This document shows, piece after piece, positions 7,818 through 15,880 of a DNA stretch of 64,000 nt (positions within the stretch are counted from its first letter, which is position 1; each line of letters begins with the position of its first letter). The notes under the pieces are model-generated. The model was not told the DNA's origin, did not search any database, and saw only the letters and a list, made by a program, of their open reading frames with translations. A program made the position numbers and the translations under genes. Source of the DNA: an uncultured Muribaculaceae bacterium (GTDB lineage: Bacteria; Bacteroidota; Bacteroidia; Bacteroidales; Muribaculaceae); contig CAJTWH010000005.1 of NCBI GenBank assembly GCA_910579995.1, positions 66,821 to 130,820 on the forward strand, given 5' to 3'.

Positions 7818-9048
7818 ATGGCTGAGTGAGTTACAAAACCGGATGTCGGATTTCGAGATGGACACTCCCGAAAATCTGTGGGCGCAGATTGAAGCTGCCG
7901 AAGTCTCCCGCGGCGAAAATAAACCACGCCGGCGGTTCCTGTATCTTGGGCGAGCGGCTGCTGTCGCCGCGATAATATCGCTCGTATTTATTGCCGGACA
8001 TTTCTTGAATGTCACCCCCCCGCAGATTGATGTCGAGTCAATGTCCGTTGACCACTATGTTTCTGACAATGAGCCGGATAAACATTTTGATAATGCGATA
8101 TCTGCTGCAGACCGGCATGAAGCCGTAAAGCCAATAGGAAAAGCAAGCAATCCGGCGTCATTTGCTGCAAAAGAGGATACGCCTTCGTTGGCAGATTCTT
8201 TGGCTGCTGCAACGGCTCATATTCAGGCGCCGGAAGAAATTTCTGAGGATACATCCGGGCCCGAACTCCGTTCGGTAAGCGACTTGGATAAGCCTGTCTC
8301 TACATCCGACAGGCAATACGCGAAAGTCACGTCCAAGCCAAAGAGTGAAGCGCACCGGATGTCGGTCAGTGTATATTCTGCAGGAGGTGCCGGCTCGAAT
8401 TCTGCATATAATTCCGTTAGCTCGTGCGCTATGGGCGTTGGTTCCGACGGGGCCGGGTGGGGCGACAGCCCATTACTGGGTATCCTCCTGTTTAATCAAG
8501 GAAATGTACTCGACACTGAATACAAGCACCGCCATCCGGTGCGATTCGGCGTGTCGTTCGCCTACAGGCTCACCGACCGTCTCGCTCTTGGCTCAGGCCT
8601 TTCATATACCGGCCTTACATCTGACTTCCGGAGCGGAAGCCAAGCACACCATATCCGAGGAAAGCAAGTGCTTGATTATATAGGTATACCCGTTGATGTT
8701 ACTTACAACTTTCTGAGATGGAAGCGTATTGAGCTCTACGGCGCCGCCGGAGTTTTGGGTGAGCAATGCGTATATGCCAAGACTAAGACCAACTATATGA
8801 TAAATGGCATTGACAGTGGTGCAGACAGCAAGGTGATTAAAGATAAGCCGTTTCAGCTGTCGGTCAACGCTTCATTGGGCTTGCAATTCAATATTGCGGG
8901 AGCTGTCGGTGTCTATGCAGAGCCGGGGATAAGCTACTATTTCAACGACGGAACAGATATAAAGACAATTTATAAGGACAAACCGTTGAATTTCAATCTT
9001 AATATCGGTGTAAGAATCACAATTGACGGCAGACGCTCTAAACCTTAA
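7807..9048 (+). CDS. Membrane-anchored protein with C-terminal outer-membrane beta-barrel domain, putative anti-sigma partner
   Basis: 413 residues from the ATG at 7807, which overlaps the sigma gene by 11 bp; the in-frame ATG at 7792 lies deeper inside the sigma gene and is less likely. Residues 1-45 form a charged segment (KDKWLSELQNRMSDFEMDTPENLW), then a single hydrophobic helix near residues 48-65 (AAAVAAIISLVFIAGHFL), a low-complexity Ser/Ala/Glu-rich linker (about 70-200), and a C-terminal half with alternating aromatic/polar strands (VRFGVSFAYRLTDRLALGSG, VYAEPGISYYF, LNFNLNIGVRI) typical of small OMP beta-barrels. The anti-sigma role comes from context and topology. How one chain would span both membranes is unclear. 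Confidence 0.75.
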   Translation: MKDKWLSELQNRMSDFEMDTPENLWAQIEAAEVSRGENKPRRRFLYLGRAAAVAAIISLVFIAGHFLNVTPPQIDVESMSVDHYVSDNEPDKHFDNAISAADRHEAVKPIGKASNPASFAAKEDTPSLADSLAAATAHIQAPEEISEDTSGPELRSVSDLDKPVSTSDRQYAKVTSKPKSEAHRMSVSVYSAGGAGSNSAYNSVSSCAMGVGSDGAGWGDSPLLGILLFNQGNVLDTEYKHRHPVRFGVSFAYRLTDRLALGSGLSYTGLTSDFRSGSQAHHIRGKQVLDYIGIPVDVTYNFLRWKRIELYGAAGVLGEQCVYAKTKTNYMINGIDSGADSKVIKDKPFQLSVNASLGLQFNIAGAVGVYAEPGISYYFNDGTDIKTIYKDKPLNFNLNIGVRITIDGRRSKP

Positions 9049-9095
9049 TGGCTGTGCGGGTGTTTATTATACAGTAAACTAAAAACACGACAACC

Positions 9096-9650
9096 ATGCA
9101 AGTAACAAAACTCGAACGTTCGGGCTATATGGTTGAATATCCGGATTTCATACTGGTATTCGACTACACCCGCGATCAAGAACATCATGTAGAGAAAACC
9201 CTCCGCCACCACCCCGACAAACCGGTGGTGTTCTTTGTGACACATAATCACCGCCACACATTCGATACCGATATCTTCAATATGGCGCAGAGCCATCGCC
9301 GCGTCTATGTGCTGAGCAACGATATCCCCACACGCGAGATTCACGACGATATGCCCATCGACTGGATGAGTGCCGGCGACCGCATTGAAGATGTTGCCAA
9401 TATGGATATCAAGGTTGAGGCTGTTGAGGTCGGAGGCGCCGGCGTAGGCTATTATGTGACCACCGCAGATTCCACTATTTTCTATGGCGGTGCACTCGGA
9501 GAAGAGACCGACAGGGAACGCACCGAAGTGCTGATCCAGCGCTTTGCAACCGAGCACCCCTCTGTAGCACTTGCCATCGTCGGACAATCTGTAGCCGACA
9601 CTTTCGCAGCCAAAGTGGCAAGCACCAAAGTCTGTGACTACGAAATCTGA
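9096..9650 (+). CDS. Metallo-beta-lactamase-fold protein with degenerate metal site
   Basis: 184 residues resembling small MBL-fold hydrolases of the SHxHxDHF type: MQVTKLERSGYMVEYPDFILVFDY opens the fold, and FFVTHNHRHTFDTDIF occupies the metal-binding position. There the expected H-x-H-x-D-H reads H-N-H-R-H-T, so the aspartate and third histidine are replaced. Later elements such as YYVTTADSTIFYGGALG match the fold's strand that normally carries a conserved aspartate. It is probably a non-canonical or catalytically altered family member. Monocistronic, ending at a bidirectional terminator. Confidence 0.7.
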   Translation: MQVTKLERSGYMVEYPDFILVFDYTRDQEHHVEKTLRHHPDKPVVFFVTHNHRHTFDTDIFNMAQSHRRVYVLSNDIPTREIHDDMPIDWMSAGDRIEDVANMDIKVEAVEVGGAGVGYYVTTADSTIFYGGALGEETDRERTEVLIQRFATEHPSVALAIVGQSVADTFAAKVASTKVCDYEI

Positions 9651-9663
9651 TTTTTTATATGTG

Positions 9664-9705
9664 AAAAAGAGCCCCGCGACAATTCTTTGCCGCGGGGCTC
9701 TTTTT
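9664..9705. terminator. Bidirectional terminator between convergent genes
   Basis: Perfect 15-bp stem: AAAAAGAGCCCCGCG (9664-9678) with CGCGGGGCTCTTTTT (9691-9705), 12-nt loop. T-runs occur on both strands, serving the MBL-fold gene (plus) and rprY (minus). Confidence 0.95.
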
Positions 9706-9721
9706 GTTGGTTGTCAGTTTC

Positions 9722-10429
9722 TTATTTAGCGCCCTCGGCTTCGGGAGCGATGAGCTTGTAGCCTTTGCCGTGGATGTTGATGATCTCGATTGACTTGTCG
9801 TCTTTGAGATGTTTGCGGAGCTTGGTGATATAGACGTCCATAGAACGGGCGTTGAAGTAATTGTCGTCGATCCAGATAGTCTTGAGGGCATAGTTGCGCT
9901 CGAGAATCTCATTGACGTGTGCGCAGAGCAGGCTGAGCAGCTCAGATTCTTTTGTGGTGAGTTTGGTGATCTTGTCGCCGATCATGAGCACCTGCTTCTG
10001 GGTGTCGAAGGTGAAGTTGCCGATCTTATACATTGTGATCTCCTTGCCCTTCTTGCCTTTTACGCGGCGCAGGATGGCCTCGATACGGAATACGAGCTCT
10101 TCCATAGAGAAAGGCTTGGTGATATAGTCGTCGGCTCCGATCTTGAAGCCTTCGAGAATGTCGTCTTTGAGCGATTTTGCTGTCAGGAAGATGATGGGCA
10201 CTTCGGAGTTGACAGTGCGGATTTCCTGAGCGAGAGTGAAGCCGTCTTTTTTAGGCATCATCACGTCGAGTACGCAAATATCGTATTTGCCTTTGAGGAA
10301 AGCTTTGTAGCCGCTTTCTCCATCGACGAAGAGGTCGGCGTTATAGCCTTTGGCCTGCAGGTATTCGCGAAGGAGCATGCCTAAGTTTTCGTCGTCTTCA
10401 CAAAGAAGAATTTTCATGCGGTCTTCCAT
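9722..10429 (-). CDS. rprY: Response regulator RprY (OmpR/PhoB family)
   Basis: 235-residue two-component response regulator. The receiver domain (residues 5-120) has acidic pocket E11-D12-D13, phospho-acceptor D55 in CVLDVMMPKKDG, the conserved T in FLTAKS and K in DYITKPFSMEEL. The C-terminal winged helix (about 135-230) shows LTTKESELLSLLCAHVNEIL and VYITKLRKHLKDDKSIEI. It lies 5 bp after the histidine kinase gene and matches Bacteroides RprY in layout. Its targets cannot be read from the sequence. Confidence 0.94.
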   Translation of the reverse strand: MEDRMKILLCEDDENLGMLLREYLQAKGYNADLFVDGESGYKAFLKGKYDICVLDVMMPKKDGFTLAQEIRTVNSEVPIIFLTAKSLKDDILEGFKIGADDYITKPFSMEELVFRIEAILRRVKGKKGKEITMYKIGNFTFDTQKQVLMIGDKITKLTTKESELLSLLCAHVNEILERNYALKTIWIDDNYFNARSMDVYITKLRKHLKDDKSIEIINIHGKGYKLIAPEAEGAK

Positions 10430-10434
10430 AATTG

Positions 10435-11964
10435 TTAGTTTTTAGAGAGTGGTAGTATGATTATAAATTTTGTTCCTATGTTGATTTCGCTTTCAACGTT
10501 GATAGTGCCGCCGAGCTCGTCGATCATCTTCTTCACGTAGGCAAGGCCAAGGCCGAAGCCCTTGACGTCGTGGCGGTTGCCGGTAGATACGCGGTAGAAT
10601 TTCTCGAAGATTTTCTTGAGGTCGTCGCGGCGGATACCTATGCCGTTGTCGGCGATTGTGATTTCGAGGTGTTCTTCATCCAAGTCGCGCGAGGTCACCG
10701 TAAGGCTCAGCGGACGCTCTTCGCTGCGGTATTTCACCGCATTGTCGAGAAGGTTGAAAATCACGTTGGTGAAGTGCATTTCATCTACATTCACTATAGC
10801 GTCCATAGCGTCGAGGTTGGCGCTGATTGTGCCTCCGTATTTCTCCACCTTGAGCTTGAATGTGTTCACGATATTGAATATCGCCGCGTTGGCGTCGACA
10901 TCCTCGAGGCGCAGGGTGGCTTTCTGGCGCTCGAACATCGACATCTGCAGCACTTTCTCCACTTGGAAGCGCAGGCGCTTTGTCTCGTCGGTGATGACGG
11001 TTGATATCTGCTGCAGCATGGCCGGCGATTTGCGCACGCTCTGGTCGTTGAGCATTTGAGCGGCAAGCGATATCGACGATATCGGGGTCTTGAATTCATG
11101 TGTCATATTGTTGATGAAGTCATTTTTCATCTCCGAGAGTTTCTTCTGGCGGAAAGCCACCACCACGGTGTAGATGAATATTATCAGCAATATGAAGGTG
11201 AAGGCGAAAGCCGGCACCATGAATGATATCGAGGAGAAGATGTAGTCGTTTTTGGTGGGGAAATATACCTTGAGGTAGTTGTTGGGGCCGTTGGCGTCGT
11301 TGGGGAAGAGCGCCTGTATGAACATGTTGTCGTGGTCGGCCGAGTTGGCACGGTAGTTTGCAGATTTATACATTATTGTGCCGGCATGGTTGGCCACTGC
11401 AAATTCGAACGGCACTTTAAGCCCGAGGGTGTCAAGCTCCTGACGCAGATATCTGTTTACCCTCACCGAGTCGGCACGGTCGGTGATCGGACGGCTCGAC
11501 GATTTGGATATGATGTTGAGAATCACATTGTCGAGCATGTCGCGCTGATACAGGTAGCGATGGCGGTAGGCGTCCTGCATGGTGCGGTAATGTGCGCCGA
11601 GGCCGCCGCCGTCCTGAAGCTTGTTGATCTCGCTTATATCGCCCTTGATGGTGAGGTCGGCCTCGAGGCCGGTGCGTGTTGTGAACGAATATTTTATGCC
11701 TCCGAGATTCTTGGAGTTGTCGCCTATATACTGGCTCATCATGGCCTGCATTTCCACTTGTCGCACATCATCTTCAAGATAGTGGCGCGCTTCATCGTGC
11801 TCAAGATGTTGCGACACAGCCACAAGGCTCTGACGTACACCCTGAGAGAACTGCTCATAGCGGATCTGTACGATATTCCGCATGTAGAATATCTGTATAC
11901 ATAGTAATCCGATAAAGGCAATTGCCATAACTGCTGCGAGTATCCAGATGGTATATTTCTTCAT
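10435..11964 (-). CDS. rprX: Sensor histidine kinase RprX
   Basis: Membrane sensor kinase, 509 residues from the ATG at 11964 (MKKYTIWILAAVMAIAFIG). An in-frame ATG 17 codons upstream (12015) would add residues outside the family and overlap a palindrome. Two membrane helices (about 5-25 and 250-272) flank a periplasmic sensor region. The H-box is NDFINNMTHEFKTPIS, with phosphorylated His. The ATPase domain has the N-box FNLLDNAVKYR, the G1 box ITIADNGIGI, the F-box KIFEKFYRV and G2 GFGLGLAYVKK. It is transcribed ahead of rprY. Confidence 0.94.
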   Translation of the reverse strand: MKKYTIWILAAVMAIAFIGLLCIQIFYMRNIVQIRYEQFSQGVRQSLVAVSQHLEHDEARHYLEDDVRQVEMQAMMSQYIGDNSKNLGGIKYSFTTRTGLEADLTIKGDISEINKLQDGGGLGAHYRTMQDAYRHRYLYQRDMLDNVILNIISKSSSRPITDRADSVRVNRYLRQELDTLGLKVPFEFAVANHAGTIMYKSANYRANSADHDNMFIQALFPNDANGPNNYLKVYFPTKNDYIFSSISFMVPAFAFTFILLIIFIYTVVVAFRQKKLSEMKNDFINNMTHEFKTPISSISLAAQMLNDQSVRKSPAMLQQISTVITDETKRLRFQVEKVLQMSMFERQKATLRLEDVDANAAIFNIVNTFKLKVEKYGGTISANLDAMDAIVNVDEMHFTNVIFNLLDNAVKYRSEERPLSLTVTSRDLDEEHLEITIADNGIGIRRDDLKKIFEKFYRVSTGNRHDVKGFGLGLAYVKKMIDELGGTINVESEINIGTKFIIILPLSKN

Positions 11965-11983
11965 TACTTTTGGAGAGTTGCCA

Positions 11984-12000
11984 AGGTTAAAATTTAACCT
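11984..12000. repeat. 17-bp palindrome upstream of rprX
   Basis: AGGTTAAAATTTAACCT is a perfect inverted repeat around a central A, 20 bp upstream of the chosen rprX start. It could be an operator, perhaps for RprY autoregulation, or part of the 5' UTR. No second copy was seen. Confidence 0.45.
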
Positions 12001-12077
12001 ATATTTTGTTAACAATTAAAACTCGTTAATGTTGAGTCGCGTCCGAAAAAATAGTCTTCGATTTTAACATTTCGCGT

Positions 12078-12085
12078 CAAAATTA
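12078..12085 (-). promoter_or_regulatory. Possible -7 element (TAATTTTG) for rprXY
   Basis: TAnnTTTG match on the minus strand, 114 bp upstream of rprX in the 388-bp gap between rprX and the sugar transporter gene. No convincing -33 box. The rest of the gap is AT-rich and shows nothing else except the palindrome at 11984 and the plus-strand promoter at 12268. Confidence 0.35.
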
Positions 12086-12267
12086 ACAAAATAATGTGAA
12101 ATCAGGACAGATTGGTGTGTTAAAGATTTCTAATTGGCCGAAAATCGCACCGTTAGGCCCCTTTGGCGAGCATTTGATTGGGTGTGCCAAACAGATGGCG
12201 CGTAATCTTATTATAGTAAATTTTATAATTTTTCGTTTAATGGAGTATTATGCTCAAAAAAAATAGT

Positions 12268-12275
12268 TACCTTTG
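12268..12275 (+). promoter_or_regulatory. Putative -7 element (TACCTTTG) for the sugar transporter gene
   Basis: Exact TAnnTTTG match 77 bp upstream of the ATG at 12353, within an AT-rich region. The expected -33 TTTG is not clear. Confidence 0.55.
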
Positions 12276-12352
12276 CAGATGATACTGCAAAAGTATCTCA
12301 GTCACCGTAAATAATTAATCATTAACCATAAAAAATTATTTAATCCAAGACC

Positions 12353-13774
12353 ATGTCAAAGACTGCAACGGCAGCACCGTCTGCACCGGCGAATAAGAGC
12401 AATGTGGTGGCAATCATCACGATGTTCTTTATCTTCGCCATGATTTCGTTTGTAACGAACCTCGCCGCCCCGATCGGCACAATTTGGGGTTATAAATTCG
12501 AAGGCAACTCCATGCTCGGTATGATGGGCAATATGATGAACTTTGCCGCTTACCTCTTCATGGGTATTCCGGCAGGTAACATGCTTGTCAAAATCGGCTA
12601 TAAGAAAACTGCGCTCTGGGCTATGGCTGTAGGCGTTGTAGGTCTTTTTGTCCAGTGGCTTTCGAGTGTTGTCGGCTCAGATGTTACTTTGTTCTCGATG
12701 ACTTCGGATGTTGTGACCGAAGAAGGCGCCGCCCTCTCAAAAACTTTCGCTGTGCCTCTCAACTTCTTCATCTATCTTCTCGGTGCATTTATCTGCGGTT
12801 TCTGCGTGTGCATGCTCAATACCGTGGTGAATCCCATGCTCAACCTCCTCGGCGGTGGCGGCAACAAGGGTAACCAGCTCATCCAGACCGGCGGTACCCT
12901 CAACTCGCTCTCAGGCACACTCACACCCTTCTTCGTAGGCGCTCTCATCGGCGCACTCTCGCCTGCCACAAGCATGGGCGACGTTGCTCCGCTGCTTTGG
13001 ATTGCAATGGGTGTATTCGCTCTCGCTTTCGTTATCATCAGCTTCGTGGCCATCCCCGAGCCCAACCAGTCGAAGAGCGGCAAGAAAGTAAAATATGCCC
13101 ATAGCCCTTGGAACTTCCGTCACCTCGTGCTCGGTGTGTTCGGTATTTTCCTTTATGTAGGTATTGAAATCGGTATCCCCGGTACGCTCAACTTCTATCT
13201 CGCCGATCAGGGTGCCGGTGGCGCCGGTGTTGTTGGTGAGGCTTCGAAAATTGCCGGTGCCATCGTGGCTGTATATTGGTTCCTTATGCTGGTGGGCCGT
13301 TTCTGCTCTTCTATCATCAGCGGCATGATTTCCACCCGCACACAGATTGTCACCGTGTCGACTCTCGGTATCATCCTTGTGGCTCTTGCCATCGTCACCC
13401 CCAAGACCGTTACTTTCAATGTGCCCGAATTTATCTACTCCGGCGGTGCGCAGGCTCCGGTGAGCGCCCTTTATCTTATTCTCTGCGGTCTGTGCACATC
13501 AGTGATGTGGGGCGGTATCTTCAACCTCGCTGTTGAAGGCCTCGGTAAATACACAGCACAGGCTTCGGGTATCTTTATGATGATGGTGGTAGGCGGCGGC
13601 GTAATGCCCCTTATCCAGAACTGGATTGCAGGCAAGGTTGGCTATATGCCTTCTTACTGGCTCGTTGTGGCCATGCTCGCATACCTTCTGTTCTACGGCC
13701 TTATCGGCTGCAAGAATGTCAATAAAGACATCCCTGTAGATGAGGAAGCAAGCGGCGACCCCCTCAATATCTGA
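12353..13774 (+). CDS. FHS-family sugar MFS transporter (FucP-like)
   Basis: 473-residue inner-membrane transporter with about 12 hydrophobic helices. The segment NTVVNPMLNLLGGGGNKGNQ followed by TGGTLNSLSGTLTPFFVGA is characteristic of the fucose/glucose-galactose:H+ symporter (FHS) branch of the MFS, as are MGIPAGNMLVKIGYKKT after helix 2 and the late GGGVMPLIQNWIAGKVGY. Substrate not predictable; hexoses such as fucose, glucose or galactose are usual for the family. No sugar-catabolic gene is adjacent. A terminator follows. Confidence 0.85.
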   Translation: MSKTATAAPSAPANKSNVVAIITMFFIFAMISFVTNLAAPIGTIWGYKFEGNSMLGMMGNMMNFAAYLFMGIPAGNMLVKIGYKKTALWAMAVGVVGLFVQWLSSVVGSDVTLFSMTSDVVTEEGAALSKTFAVPLNFFIYLLGAFICGFCVCMLNTVVNPMLNLLGGGGNKGNQLIQTGGTLNSLSGTLTPFFVGALIGALSPATSMGDVAPLLWIAMGVFALAFVIISFVAIPEPNQSKSGKKVKYAHSPWNFRHLVLGVFGIFLYVGIEIGIPGTLNFYLADQGAGGAGVVGEASKIAGAIVAVYWFLMLVGRFCSSIISGMISTRTQIVTVSTLGIILVALAIVTPKTVTFNVPEFIYSGGAQAPVSALYLILCGLCTSVMWGGIFNLAVEGLGKYTAQASGIFMMMVVGGGVMPLIQNWIAGKVGYMPSYWLVVAMLAYLLFYGLIGCKNVNKDIPVDEEASGDPLNI

Positions 13775-13805
13775 TTCCTATAAACTGTTATTAAGTTATA
13801 AAATT

Positions 13806-13848
13806 AAAGTTTGGAAGTTTCGATATGTCGGCCTTCCAAACTTTTTTG
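13806..13848 (+). terminator. Intrinsic terminator after the sugar transporter gene
   Basis: AAAGTTTGGAAG (13806-13817) pairs with CTTCCAAACTTT (13833-13844), continuing into a T-run. Lies 31 bp after the stop codon. Confidence 0.88.
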
Positions 13849-13872
13849 TTTTTACCATAATCTATAAAGACA

Positions 13873-14793
13873 ATGAAAAGATTCATCTTATCGGTATTGT
13901 TGGCTGCAAGCCTCGCAGCTCCGCTCTTGGCTCAGGATGAATATGATGAAGAGGCCATACGTCAGTTTATCGCCACTGATTCTATCCACGGGCAGACGGG
14001 TGCGGTTCCTTTTAAAGAAGCTCATTGCACATTGGATGTGCCCGAAGGCTTTGTTTTCCTGAATCCTGTCGACTCGCGACATCTTCTTGTCGATTACTGG
14101 GATAATCCTGAAGAAAAAATCGACGGCATACTCGGTACCATGGTGACAGCCGACGCTGCGGTATTCGGTGACGTCGAGACTGCTTACGTGATATCTTACG
14201 ATTCATCAGGCTATGTGTCGGACGAGGACGCCGGCAGTATCGATTACGACGAACTGCTCGAATCAATACAGGAGAGTGTGCTTGATGATAATAAGGCCAA
14301 CCCCGAAGCTCCGCAGTGGGAGCTGCTCGGATGGGCTTGGAACCCTACATACGACAATGAGCGCAAAGTGCTCGGTTGGGCCAAGCACTTCCGTATTGAC
14401 GGTGAATACGAAGTGGTGAATTATGACGTGCGAGTGCTCGGTAAAGCCGGATTTGTGGTTATAACAGCCATTGCCTCACCCGATTCCCAGGCCGAACTGA
14501 TGGCGAACAACGCGGCTATAATCGGCAGCGTCCGCTACGACGCCGGATATAATTATGCCGATTTCAACCCGGCTACCGACCATGTGGCCGAGTGGACTAT
14601 CGGCGGTCTCGTTGCCGGCAAGATTCTTACCAAAGTGGGATTCTGGGGCATTATCGCCAAATTCTCCAAGATTATAATCATAGCTCTCATCGGATTTTTC
14701 GCCGCCATGCGCAAACGCATAGCCTCGCTCTTCGGTTTCGGCCGCAAGAAAGATGATGAGGATAATGGCACTGAATGTGTTGAGACCGAATGA
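13873..14793 (+). CDS. DUF2167 membrane protein
   Basis: 306 residues: signal peptide (MKRFILSVLLAASLAAPLLAQ), a periplasmic domain with the DUF2167 order of motifs (LDVPEGFVFLNPVDSRHLLVDYW, DNPEEKIDGILGTM, then SGYVSDEDAGSIDYDELL, LLGWAWNPTYDNERKVLGWA and VVNYDVRVLGKAGFVVI), and a C-terminal hydrophobic segment (about 265-282) before a basic tail. Function of DUF2167 is unknown. No TAnnTTTG was seen in the short gap after the terminator. Its 3' end overlaps the glycerate kinase gene, so the two are likely coupled. Confidence 0.85.
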   Translation: MKRFILSVLLAASLAAPLLAQDEYDEEAIRQFIATDSIHGQTGAVPFKEAHCTLDVPEGFVFLNPVDSRHLLVDYWDNPEEKIDGILGTMVTADAAVFGDVETAYVISYDSSGYVSDEDAGSIDYDELLESIQESVLDDNKANPEAPQWELLGWAWNPTYDNERKVLGWAKHFRIDGEYEVVNYDVRVLGKAGFVVITAIASPDSQAELMANNAAIIGSVRYDAGYNYADFNPATDHVAEWTIGGLVAGKILTKVGFWGIIAKFSKIIIIALIGFFAAMRKRIASLFGFGRKKDDEDNGTECVETE

Positions 14794-15880
14794 TATTATT
14801 GTGGCATGCGACTCTTTCAAGGGCTCGCTCGGCAGCGCTGCTGTAAATGAGGCTTGTCGCGAGGGTATTCTTGCGGCATGTCCTCATTGCAATGTTACAA
14901 CCCTTACCCTTGCCGACGGAGGCGAGGGTACGGCGGCAGCCGTTGCGGCGAGTGTGCCCGGCGGTTGTTGGCATACGGTTAATGCCTGCAATCCTCTTGG
15001 TGAACCGATAGAAGCTGCATATTACGCTATGCCCGACGGCCATACGGCAGTTATAGAGACTGCCGCTGCCGCCGGGCTCACTCTTATAAAGGAGCATAAT
15101 CCATGGCTCACAAGCACTTACGGCCTCGGACAGATGATAGCCGACGCGCGCGACAAGGGCTATGATAAGGTAATAGTAGGCCTCGGCGGTAGTGCAACCA
15201 ACGATGGTGGCACCGGTATGCTGCAGGCTCTCGGATATAAATTCTATGACAGAAGCGGAAAGCTTATTCTCAGCCGGGGTGGGCGCATATTATCGGAAAT
15301 AGCGTCAGTAGAGGCTCCTGCCGAGGGATTCGGCGTGTCGGTAACCGCTCTTTGCGATGTCGACAATCCTCTCACTGGTGAGCGTGGTGCCACTCGTATC
15401 TTTGGCTCGCAGAAAGGCGCCGGTGCTGATATGCTCGACGCCCTCGAGGCCGGCATGCGCAATTATGAACGCGTGATAGGCCCGGATGTCGCTTCGACTC
15501 CCGGTGCGGGAGCTGCAGGAGGACTCGGGGCTGCTCTGTTGGCTTTCGCCCATGCGGAGCTAAGGCCGGGTATAGATGTGATTCTCGATCTTGCCGGTTT
15601 TGATGAAAAACTGCGCCATGCCGACCTTGTCATTACCGGCGAAGGAAGCCTCGACGCGAGTACATTGATGGGTAAGGCGCCGGCCGGTATTCTTAGGCGC
15701 GCCGCGCAGCATGGAGTACCGGTGATAGCTATAGCCGGGTCTGTAGCCGCTGATGTGGATTTCAGCGGATTCAAGGCGGAAGCAGCGGTCACGCCCTCGG
15801 CAATGCCCCTGTCGCAGGCCATGCGCCCCGAGATTGCCGCTGCCAATATTTCAAAAACCGTCAGCAGCCTTTTGCTCTGA
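14765..15880 (+). CDS. Glycerate kinase
   Basis: Glycerate 2-kinase of the GlxK/GarK family, forming phosphoglycerate from glycerate and ATP; 371 residues from the ATG at 14765. Nearby upstream ATGs at 14753 and 14756 are possible; all overlap the DUF2167 gene. Signatures: IIVACDSFKGSLGS at the N-terminus, LADGGEGTAAAV, VGLGGSATNDGGTGMLQALG, GAGAAGGLGAALLAF, and VITGEGSLDASTLMGKAP. Length and motif order are normal. Its last 20 bp overlap the 3' end of queA on the other strand, with no terminator between. Confidence 0.94.
   Translation: MALNVLRPNDIIVACDSFKGSLGSAAVNEACREGILAACPHCNVTTLTLADGGEGTAAAVAASVPGGCWHTVNACNPLGEPIEAAYYAMPDGHTAVIETAAAAGLTLIKEHNPWLTSTYGLGQMIADARDKGYDKVIVGLGGSATNDGGTGMLQALGYKFYDRSGKLILSRGGRILSEIASVEAPAEGFGVSVTALCDVDNPLTGERGATRIFGSQKGAGADMLDALEAGMRNYERVIGPDVASTPGAGAAGGLGAALLAFAHAELRPGIDVILDLAGFDEKLRHADLVITGEGSLDASTLMGKAPAGILRRAAQHGVPVIAIAGSVAADVDFSGFKAEAAVTPSAMPLSQAMRPEIAAANISKTVSSLLL

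Noticed and set aside
9045..9587. Minus-strand open frame opposite the MBL-fold gene
   Set aside because: Antisense shadow without motifs; the plus-strand gene has a fold signature and a terminator.
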